Origin: Bacteroidota bacterium
GTDB taxonomy: Bacteria; Bacteroidota; Bacteroidia; Chitinophagales; LD1
Direction: 5' to 3'
DNA: 64,000 nucleotides
Assembly (NCBI GenBank): GCA_018267385.1
Contig: JAFDYN010000011.1
Coordinates: 1-64,000, forward strand
Shown: positions 57,136-64,000 of the stretch, piece after piece
Numbering within the stretch: the stretch's first letter is position 1
Layout of the letters: each line of letters opens with the position of its first letter
Made by a program: the position numbers and the translations under genes
Notes under the pieces: generated by a model
Told to the model about the DNA's origin: nothing
Databases searched by the model: none
Seen by the model: only the letters and a program-made list of their open reading frames with translations

Positions 57136-58086
57136 CTATTTCTTAGGGCTGTTATCCTTTTGCACATGCAGCTTGTCCATAGCCATCATCTGGCGCACAG
57201 TCTGCTGCATGCCCTCGGTACTGCCATCCAGGAAGATCACGTTGCCATTAGACACTTCAGCAAACTGCTTGATCGCATCCGTCCACATGTTAAACATGAT
57301 CATGCTGGCATCGAGGTTGGCCTGCTCCATTTCTTTAGCAGCAGATGACATACCCTTGGCCACCTCCTCGCGGAAGAGGGCCACACCCTGGCCACGCAGT
57401 TGCGCAGCGATCTTCTCTGCCTCTGCGGCTATCTTGATCGCGTTACCTTCAGCCTCCGCAGCTTTGGTCTTAGTGATCAGAAGCGCCTGGCCTTCGTTTT
57501 CGGCAGCAGCCTTCAGGTTATTAGATGCTACCACACGGCTCATAGAGGTCATGATCGCCTCGTCAAAGGTGATGTCATTCAGCTGCAGATCCTGCAGGTG
57601 GTAGCCCCACTCCTCCAGCTGGCGGTCTATCTGGTCCTTTACATAGTCTATGATCTCTTTGCGCAGGCTCAGGATCTCGGCCTGCCTCTTGGTAGCTACA
57701 AAGGAGCGGATAGAGCCCTCTATCGTGCGCGTCAGCGCCTGCATCAGGTTCTTGTCATCTATAAATTTGAAAGCCACATTCTTCAGCGTATCTTCTTCCT
57801 GGTTGAGCACAGAGTAGAGCAGCATAGATTTAAAATATACATTGGCCTGGTCTATCGTGATAGCCTGAAACTGGAGTTCTACAGAGCGGTTTTGTATAGA
57901 GATGATGCGAAAGATGGTCTCTACCCACGGCAGTTTGAAGTTCAGCCCCGGCATCATGATGCGGCGGTACTTGCCGAAAAAGGTGATGACTGCTACATTG
58001 CCTTGCTGCACGGTGACAAAAGAGCCCAGCGCGGTGAAGACAATGAGCAGGATAACAATGACGGAGAAGATGGATCCGAGTGCCAT
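57136..58086 (-). CDS. SPFH/band 7 (stomatin-like) membrane protein
   Basis: A 316-aa protein with one N-terminal membrane helix (FSVIVILLIVFTALGSFVTV), then the band 7 domain (VQQGNVAVITFFGKYRRIMM, PGLNFKLPWVE). A long Ala/Glu coiled coil follows (NLKAAAENEGQALLITKTKA and onward). Such proteins oligomerise into membrane microdomains and scaffold proteases or other partners. Some relatives are paired with NfeD proteins, but none is encoded next to it here. It has a clear promoter directly upstream and a terminator downstream, so it is a single-gene unit. Confidence 0.9.
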   Translation of the reverse strand: MALGSIFSVIVILLIVFTALGSFVTVQQGNVAVITFFGKYRRIMMPGLNFKLPWVETIFRIISIQNRSVELQFQAITIDQANVYFKSMLLYSVLNQEEDTLKNVAFKFIDDKNLMQALTRTIEGSIRSFVATKRQAEILSLRKEIIDYVKDQIDRQLEEWGYHLQDLQLNDITFDEAIMTSMSRVVASNNLKAAAENEGQALLITKTKAAEAEGNAIKIAAEAEKIAAQLRGQGVALFREEVAKGMSSAAKEMEQANLDASMIMFNMWTDAIKQFAEVSNGNVIFLDGSTEGMQQTVRQMMAMDKLHVQKDNSPKK

Positions 58087-58103
58087 AAGTATTTTGTTTT
58101 CTC

Positions 58104-58134
58104 CAAAGGTAAACGTATTTCAGACCTGACGAAA
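58104..58134 (-). promoter_or_regulatory. promoter of the SPFH gene
   Basis: On the minus strand TTTC (58134-58131), a 19-nt spacer and TACCTTTG (58111-58104, perfect). It lies 18 bp before the ATG at 58086. Confidence 0.55.
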
Positions 58135-58216
58135 TTTATTCTATACGTATGGCCGGATACTTAAAGCCATCGCCGCCCGCTATAATTCATTCCTCCTTTT
58201 TCCGTTTATTAGTACA

Positions 58217-60184
58217 GTGAAAGAGCGGCGGCTGTACATATTGATCATATGCCTTTTCATAGGAGGCTTCATCCAGGCACAGCAGCGCAGGGACTTCTCT
58301 TTTGATTCCCTTTTTGCAAAATATCCGGAGGCCTTTGATTCTGTGCTGGCGCATAGATCCGACTACAGGTTACAAATCCTCTATACTCGCATAGACCGCG
58401 ATGCGCACAACAGACCGCATCTGACCACCTATGATCTCGATGCGGATAAATACTACTACTACTGCGCCAGCATGATGAAGCTGCCCGCCTGCGCCCTCAC
58501 ATTGGAGAAGCTCAACGACCTCTCACAATACCGGGTCACCATGTTTGACTCACTGGGCATCGACAGCATAGCCTGCACACAGCTCAGCCCCGAGGCCATG
58601 ATGCTCGGCACGCCCTATTCTTGCCTTGCGCAGTATATCAAAGAGATGCTACTTGTGAGTAATAACAATGCTTTCAACCCTGTTTACGATTTCCTCGGGC
58701 AGCATGCCTTTCAGGATCGCCTGCACGAGATCGGCTGCCCGCGTGCTGTGGTGAGCAACCGCTACGCTAACTGTGATACTATATCTAACCGCAAATGCTC
58801 GCCCGTCTCGCTTTTTGACCGCCACACGCACCGGCTCCGCTATATACAGCCCTGCATTATCAACGAGCGTCCACAATTCTACGATGGCCCGCTATCGCCA
58901 CTGGTGGGCGATGGCTATATGTACGGCGGTACTCTGATCGGCGCTCCCAAGAGCTTTAAGTATAGCAACTATATCCCCCTGTCCGAGCTGCACAGGCTGC
59001 TGACCCGGATCATACTGCCGGAGACACAGCCTGCGTCAGAGCGCCTGCGCCTCACGCACAATGACTACCAGTACCTCTACAAATGCATGGGCATGTTTCC
59101 CAGGGAGTGTGCCTACCCTACTTTCGACTCTATCCACTATCCCGATAGCTATATGAAGTTCTTCATGGGTCAGGATACTACCACCTACACGATGCCTACC
59201 AACCTCCGCATCTTCAATAAAGTGGGCCAGGCCTATGGTTTTATGACCGATTGCAGTTACGTAGTGGACACGCTGAATAAGGTTGAGTTCTTCCTCTCCT
59301 GCTCCATGTACCTCAACGCTAATAGCATCCTGAATGATGGTAAATACGAATACGACCAGATCGGCTTCCCTTTTTTCAAAGATCTCTTCAATGCCGTCTA
59401 TGCTGAGGAACTAACACGTCATCGTGATTACAAGCCTGTCTTGCATCTTCCGGATTTCACGGACACACTCCTCGTTAAACCCGGCCCGCCTAAATGGCTG
59501 CGTATAGACAGCACCGCCAGCGCCGCACAGATGGAAACTGTCCTCGCATCGCTCGCTGACTCCATGTGGGACGACCGTAGACTGCCTATCAACTATGACA
59601 ACCCGACCTTAGACGAAGTTTTTTATCGTAATCTGACCATCGCCCTCCGCCAGGCGGCATCCGGACAGTATCCATTTGAAGCCTTACGGCAAAAGCAGAT
59701 CAGCATCGCTACAGCTGCTGATAAAAAACTACGCGTCTTCTCATGGGACAAAAACTCAGAGCGCGAAAACTACGCTCTCCTCCAGTTTGCCGAAGGCGAT
59801 AAGATCACTGTATCCCTCCCGCCATCCGCCCGCGAGCAAACACCCAAACTCATCTACACAAATGTCTACACCCTCCCGGCCAAAACCGGAACGATCTATC
59901 TCCTCCTCGGCGAAACAGGCATAGGCACCGGCGGCACGCAATACCTCCAGGCCTGCACCTATCAGTCAGAAAAGATCATAGGGCAGGATATATTTAAGTC
60001 AGGTGAGGTGAAAAAGAACTACAGTGCACTGCTGATAGAGCGCGCCGACAGCAAGCAAGGCATCAGATACGATGCAAAGCACAAGACGATTTCCTATCCT
60101 GTCATCATCAGGTCTGGCAAAAGGAATCGCACACAGATCCGAAAGATAAAATTCAATGGAGAAGTATTCCCCTCAGTTATCTGA
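58217..60184 (+). CDS. secreted serine hydrolase, beta-lactamase-like
   Basis: A 655-aa exported protein beginning with GTG; no ATG precedes the signal peptide MKERRLYILIICLFIGGFIQ ending AQ. The region about 25-400 resembles the serine beta-lactamase/PBP fold: CASMMKLP supplies the SxxK pair, SNNNAFN matches the SxN motif, and FNKVGQAYGFMTD takes the place of KTG. The C-terminal 200 residues are beta-rich and not recognised. It is much longer than a true beta-lactamase, and a role in cell-wall or peptide hydrolysis is more likely than resistance. The TPR protein gene follows after 23 bp. Confidence 0.72.
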   Translation: MKERRLYILIICLFIGGFIQAQQRRDFSFDSLFAKYPEAFDSVLAHRSDYRLQILYTRIDRDAHNRPHLTTYDLDADKYYYYCASMMKLPACALTLEKLNDLSQYRVTMFDSLGIDSIACTQLSPEAMMLGTPYSCLAQYIKEMLLVSNNNAFNPVYDFLGQHAFQDRLHEIGCPRAVVSNRYANCDTISNRKCSPVSLFDRHTHRLRYIQPCIINERPQFYDGPLSPLVGDGYMYGGTLIGAPKSFKYSNYIPLSELHRLLTRIILPETQPASERLRLTHNDYQYLYKCMGMFPRECAYPTFDSIHYPDSYMKFFMGQDTTTYTMPTNLRIFNKVGQAYGFMTDCSYVVDTLNKVEFFLSCSMYLNANSILNDGKYEYDQIGFPFFKDLFNAVYAEELTRHRDYKPVLHLPDFTDTLLVKPGPPKWLRIDSTASAAQMETVLASLADSMWDDRRLPINYDNPTLDEVFYRNLTIALRQAASGQYPFEALRQKQISIATAADKKLRVFSWDKNSERENYALLQFAEGDKITVSLPPSAREQTPKLIYTNVYTLPAKTGTIYLLLGETGIGTGGTQYLQACTYQSEKIIGQDIFKSGEVKKNYSALLIERADSKQGIRYDAKHKTISYPVIIRSGKRNRTQIRKIKFNGEVFPSVI

Positions 60185-60207
60185 CCGCTAATGTTTTAAT
60201 TCAAATC

Positions 60208-61917
60208 ATGAAAACGACTTTGAAATATATCCTCCTCGCTCTCCTAGCCTTGTCTATCGGCACGACTTACGCTCAGACCATGTCCTGCTGTCGCGCAGCC
60301 TATTTCGATATTGATACTGCGCCTGATCCGCCGCTCTTCACAGGCATAGGTGATAGCCATTGGCCCATTGTCACCACTTCAGATTCCTGTCAGTTGTACT
60401 TCGATCAGGGCATCCGGCAGGGCCATTGCTTCAATGACTTTGAGGCCCGCCGCGCCTTCCGTTTGGCACTGCGTCTCGACCCTACCTGCGCCATGTGCCA
60501 CTGGGGCCTCGTCTCGTCCAATGGCAACATGGACTTTGACCGCAAGTGGACAAAAAACGAACTCGACACCGCCACCCTGCTCAATGAGCGCAACCACGAC
60601 AGCCTCTACGACTACCAGCGCATCATCATAGAGGCCACGCGCCACAGCCTCCTCGATAAGCCCCAACGCCGCGCAGATAAGCAACATGAAAAGATACTCC
60701 GCGCCATGCCGGAGCGCTATCAGAATAACCTGGAGTACCTCCTGCTTCTCGGCAATAGCATCATAAGCGAATATGACATGAATGGCAAGCCGCTAGGCAG
60801 AGGGGAAGATGCAGTCGCCATGCGCAGGCGTACGCTGCAGCTATATCCCCGCAGCCTCGCCGCACATCACTACTGGATACATGAGGTGGAGAAGGGCATC
60901 TACATGGACTCGGCCAGCGCTTCCGCTGCCTTGCTGCCATCACTCGCGCCGGCCTCGCCGCATATCCTGCACATGCCCGGTCATATCTATCACAGGCAGG
61001 GCCTGTACCTCCGTGCAGACAGCGCTTTCAAACGCGCCTTCCTTGCAGACTCTATCTACATGCAGCGCTACCACATTTCATCATACAATGACTGGAACTA
61101 CATCCACAATCTCTACTTCCTCATCGGCAATCTCTCTGAGATGGGCTGCCTCAGCGAGGCCCTCCTCTGGCAGCAAAAGCTAGACTCTATTCCCCCACTC
61201 GATTATTGTGCAAACTCCGGTATCAATCACACCGGCTATCACGTCTACTTCCCACGGATAGATAGCTATATGAAGGCACACGACTGGAGCAATGCAGCTG
61301 AGACTGCTGAAGATATCAAAGGAAAAATTGCTGCCCCTGCCGTCGATCGCGATCATCCTGTAGTAGCGCTTACATTGACCTTTCTCGAAGGCTACGCCAA
61401 CTTCAACGCAAGCCTCGACTCGGGAGATCTGGACAACGCACTGCGTCAGGCCACGGAGTTGACTTATAATGCCAAGCACTACTACTTTAAAAAGTGCAAC
61501 TACTGGGATCAATATTACGGCACTTTCGAGTTTCCGGTCTCCACTTATCTCCGGCAGTGTAAGGCTTTCATGGCCGAGCAGAATGGCGATCAGAAGAAGG
61601 CAGAGAAAATACTCAAGAGCGCAGTAGAAAATCAGAAGTATGACTTTCAGGCGGAGCCACCCGGTCTCTTCTGCTCGCCTTACGAGTGGTATATCAAATA
61701 CCTGATCCGCCAGCACCGTGCTGCCGATGCTTCTGCGCAGGCAGACGAGTACATGAAGCTCAAGCGTGGCTCACCCTACGCCGCCTACTGCAAAGCACTC
61801 GCTGCCGAGGCTGCCGGCTCCACAGATGCCCGCGCTCAGTACCGCGTTTGCCTGCAGAAATTTGCCACAGACGAGGATTTCCCCCTTATCAATTTTGTCA
61901 GGGCAAAGGCAAAATAG
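60208..61917 (+). CDS. exported TPR-family protein
   Basis: A 569-aa protein with signal peptide ILLALLALSIGTTYA. It belongs to a recurrent TPR-like family: YFDQGIRQGHCFNDFEARRA, then FRLALRLDPTCAMCHWGLV, SLAAHHYWIHEVEKG, PSLAPASPHILHMPGHIYHR and QGLYLRADSAFKRAF. Helical repeats run to the end. Such proteins act as protein-interaction scaffolds; no enzyme activity is known to me. CAMCH formally matches a CxxCH haem motif but probably arises from the family's CAMxYWG block. It is probably co-transcribed with the serine hydrolase. Confidence 0.8.
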   Translation: MKTTLKYILLALLALSIGTTYAQTMSCCRAAYFDIDTAPDPPLFTGIGDSHWPIVTTSDSCQLYFDQGIRQGHCFNDFEARRAFRLALRLDPTCAMCHWGLVSSNGNMDFDRKWTKNELDTATLLNERNHDSLYDYQRIIIEATRHSLLDKPQRRADKQHEKILRAMPERYQNNLEYLLLLGNSIISEYDMNGKPLGRGEDAVAMRRRTLQLYPRSLAAHHYWIHEVEKGIYMDSASASAALLPSLAPASPHILHMPGHIYHRQGLYLRADSAFKRAFLADSIYMQRYHISSYNDWNYIHNLYFLIGNLSEMGCLSEALLWQQKLDSIPPLDYCANSGINHTGYHVYFPRIDSYMKAHDWSNAAETAEDIKGKIAAPAVDRDHPVVALTLTFLEGYANFNASLDSGDLDNALRQATELTYNAKHYYFKKCNYWDQYYGTFEFPVSTYLRQCKAFMAEQNGDQKKAEKILKSAVENQKYDFQAEPPGLFCSPYEWYIKYLIRQHRAADASAQADEYMKLKRGSPYAAYCKALAAEAAGSTDARAQYRVCLQKFATDEDFPLINFVRAKAK

Positions 61918-62246
61918 AACGGGAAGTATACTGTCTGATAGCACAGCATATTGCAGGCTCAAAAGCTTCATGCACTTTTTATCATTTCTACGTATCGGTT
62001 CACTCTGAACCACTTATCCCAGACTCTCTAAAATAATCAGATATCCAGACGGAAGGTGCTTCCCTCTCCCTCGGAGAGGGAAGCTGCCGAAGCCTGCCTG
62101 CCGGTAGGCAGGGCTGATGGGTGAGGTGCATTCATCCCCCGTCTCGGGCCCTTCGTCCCCCGCATTTTCCCGTTCACTGACCATTTCTACCCCCGTTCGA
62201 TTTCTTTTTTATATTTACCACACTCTTAAAATTTCATTACCCTATC
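61918..62246. other. spacer with paired hairpins
   Basis: No gene is supported in these 329 bp. The middle holds the hairpin repeat at 62058-62126; the rest is AT-rich near the end and likely carries the acyl-CoA synthetase promoter, with no clear consensus. Confidence 0.5.
62058..62126 (+). repeat. REP-like double hairpin element
   Basis: Two adjacent inverted repeats: perfect 11-bp arms at 62058-62068 and 62074-62084 (loop CCTCG), then CCTGCC (62093-62098) with GGCAGG (62107-62112). They are followed by GCTGATGGGTGAGG. The element resembles intergenic repeats common in Bacteroidota genomes. Confidence 0.6.
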
Positions 62247-64000
62247 ATGAAGGACTACACCAGGCTATTTGACATTATCTACTATCAGCAGGACCAGTTT
62301 CCACAGGAGGATGCCTTCTGCCGCAAGGAAAACGGACAGTGGACCAAATACTCTACTGCAGACGTGATCCGCATAGGCACAGAGGTGAGCCTCTCCCTGC
62401 TGGCGCTCGGCGTGAAAGCAGATGACAAGATAGCAGTGGTCTCCAGCAACCGGCCTGAGTGGAACATAGTAGATCTGGGGGTGCTGCAGATAGGTGCCGT
62501 ACTGGTGCCGATCTACCCTACCATCACCGAGGAGGAGTATGAGTTTATCCTGAAGGATGGCAATGTGAAGTACATCTTCGTAGGAGACGCTGGCCTCGCT
62601 ACCAAGATCAATAACATCAAGGCTAAGACTGAGTTGATAGATATATTCAGCTTTGACAAGGTGGCAGGGACCAAGAGCTTTGAGGAGTTTCTCGCACTAG
62701 GCCGCGGTGGCGATATAGCTACAGTCACTGCTGCCCGCGCAGCGGTAGACCCTATGCAGCTCGCTACCATTATCTATACCTCCGGCACCACTGGCAATCC
62801 TAAGGGCGTGATGCTCTCTCACAACAACGTAGTGAGCAATGTCAAGGCCGTAAAACCTATCCTCCCCGTAGATCATACCATGAAGGTCCTTAGCTTCCTT
62901 CCGCTGTGCCATATCTTTGAGCGCATGGTAGTCTATGTATACATGGCTAATGGTGTGTCCATCTACTATGCCGAGAGCCTGGAGCTGATAGCCGACAACC
63001 TGAAAGAAGTGAAACCGGACTTCTTCACCTCCGTGCCGCGCCTGCTCGAGAAGGTATTTATGAAGCTCGAGGCAGCCTCTGCCAACCTGAGTGGTATCAA
63101 GAAGAAACTCTATCTCGCCGCCATGGACTTTGCCGTAAACTATGACATAGAGAAAGAATACGGCTGGTGGGATAACTTCCTCTACAAGAGCGTATATGAC
63201 AAGCTCATCTTTGCCAAGTGGCGTGAGGCGCTGGGTGGCAATGTGAAAGGCATCGTGACCGGTGCTGCCAAGCTCAATCCAAAATTGGCGCGTGTCTTCA
63301 CAGCAGCCGGTATCTTCATCAGCGAGGGCTACGGGCAGACTGAGAGCTCACCTGTGATCACAGTCAATCCATTCACACCTGACAAGATCAAGTTTGGCAC
63401 TGTAGGCCCTGTGATAGGAGGTGTAGAGGTACACCTGGATCATCGTGAGGGCATGGGGCCTGGCGAAGGCGAGATCCTGGCCAAAGGTCCTAATGTGATG
63501 ATGGGCTACTACAATCGTCCCGATGCCACCGCAGCTACTGTGAAAGATGGCTGGCTGTATACCGGCGATGTAGGCAAATTTGTAGACTACAAGGGCGATA
63601 AGTACCTGCAGATCACCGACCGTGTCAAAGAGATATTCAAGACCTCTGGCGGCAAGTATGTAGCGCCACTCTCTCTGGAGAGCAAGATGAAGGAGATACC
63701 ATTCATAGAGCAGATGCTGGTGATAGGTGAGAACCGCAACTATGTCTCTGCCCTCATCGTGCCAAACTTCCCGGCGCTCACAGACTGGTGCAAGCAGCAT
63801 GGCGTGACCGCTACCAATAAGGAGGCTATAGTCAAGTCGCCGGAAGTAAAGAAGATGATGCAGGCTCAGATAGATGAGAAGAACAAGAACTTTGGCAGCT
63901 GGGAGACCATCAAGCGCTTTGAGCTGCTGCCTGACGAGTGGACCACGGAGACCGGCGAGCTGACCCCTACTACCAAGGTGCGCCGCAAGGTAGTAATGGA
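62247..64000 (+). CDS. long-chain acyl-CoA synthetase (partial, cut by window end)
   Basis: 584 codons without a stop before the window ends; the full protein is probably about 600 aa. It activates fatty acids to acyl-CoA with ATP. AMP-binding motifs are TIIYTSGTTGNPKGVMLSHN (P-loop), ISEGYGQTESSPVITVN, GWLYTGDVGKF and ITDRVKEIFKTSGGKYVAP, ending in a late ELTPTTKVRRKVV where the catalytic Lys region begins. This is the FAA1-like bacterial long-chain form (AMP-forming). The start ATG 62247 fits the family N-terminus. The spacer before it carries the double hairpin element. Confidence 0.95.
   Translation, partial: MKDYTRLFDIIYYQQDQFPQEDAFCRKENGQWTKYSTADVIRIGTEVSLSLLALGVKADDKIAVVSSNRPEWNIVDLGVLQIGAVLVPIYPTITEEEYEFILKDGNVKYIFVGDAGLATKINNIKAKTELIDIFSFDKVAGTKSFEEFLALGRGGDIATVTAARAAVDPMQLATIIYTSGTTGNPKGVMLSHNNVVSNVKAVKPILPVDHTMKVLSFLPLCHIFERMVVYVYMANGVSIYYAESLELIADNLKEVKPDFFTSVPRLLEKVFMKLEAASANLSGIKKKLYLAAMDFAVNYDIEKEYGWWDNFLYKSVYDKLIFAKWREALGGNVKGIVTGAAKLNPKLARVFTAAGIFISEGYGQTESSPVITVNPFTPDKIKFGTVGPVIGGVEVHLDHREGMGPGEGEILAKGPNVMMGYYNRPDATAATVKDGWLYTGDVGKFVDYKGDKYLQITDRVKEIFKTSGGKYVAPLSLESKMKEIPFIEQMLVIGENRNYVSALIVPNFPALTDWCKQHGVTATNKEAIVKSPEVKKMMQAQIDEKNKNFGSWETIKRFELLPDEWTTETGELTPTTKVRRKVVM

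Noticed and set aside
58217-60184. Antibiotic-resistance beta-lactamase
   Set aside because: The protein is more than twice the usual length, lacks a clear KTG, and is paired with a TPR protein; a general serine hydrolase is safer.
60493-60507. CAMCH in the TPR protein read as a haem c site
   Set aside because: The motif lies within the family's conserved LDPTCAMxxWG helix block and no other haem ligand or cytochrome feature is present; a chance match is more likely.

Overview
This window looks like a chromosomal segment from a member of the Bacteroidota, probably a Chitinophagia/Sphingobacteriia-like aerobe of intermediate GC content. The evidence is mutually consistent. There are type IX secretion (T9SS) C-terminal sorting domains and a ubiE-porT pair. 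The cbb3 oxidase has a fused CcoN-CcoO and a monoheme CcoP. The tmRNA tag begins with Gly and ends AMAA, and several start regions carry the Bacteroidota -7 element TAnnTTTG.

Layout. 1-2.6 kb: the end of rpoB, a terminator, an AT-rich PLD-like nuclease gene where rpoC would be expected, and a secreted M28 peptidase. 2.6-10.5 kb: an ABC-F ATPase, small genes among repeat-rich spacers, a DUF1015 protein and an OmpA/TSP3 outer-membrane protein. 10.6-18 kb: two copies of a divergent two-gene unit, each pairing a cytoplasmic helical protein of about 473 aa with a large T9SS-exported surface protein. 18-22 kb: mscL, pirin, small proteins and an MbnP/MbnH-like pair. 22-42 kb: a low-oxygen island. 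42-52 kb: ssrA, menG-porT, a Tes-like radical SAM/Lgt-like operon, a patatin-like membrane protein and a beta-helix lipoprotein. 52-64 kb: ridA-higAB, a 3HCDH-like and FemAB-like pair, a fatty-acid-hydroxylase-family membrane protein, an SPFH protein, a secreted serine hydrolase with a TPR partner, and an acyl-CoA synthetase cut by the window end.

The 22-42 kb island is the most coherent functional block. It holds a DUF2892-ccoI-ccoS-ccoNO-ccoQ-ccoP-ccoG-fixH-safE cluster, a tandem-domain universal stress protein, acetate kinase and phosphoketolase. It also holds a translationally coupled operon of a beta-CASP RNA-processing hydrolase, a PAS histidine kinase and a response regulator fused to a CRP/FNR-type DNA-binding module. 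A palindrome TGAC-N4-GTCA recurs in front of the cco cluster, between ccoI and ccoS, before the stress-protein gene and before the beta-CASP/kinase/regulator operon; a one-mismatch copy precedes the DUF962 gene. In three cases a near-consensus -7 element lies 34-35 nt downstream of the box start. I infer a self-encoded oxygen/redox regulon.

Other leads are the duplicated cytoplasmic/T9SS gene unit, the radical SAM/Lgt-like lipid cluster whose Lgt homologue lacks key residues, the rpoB-rpoC separation, and a 17-codon remnant of a second patatin gene. No tRNA, rRNA, CRISPR array, transposase or prophage was seen.
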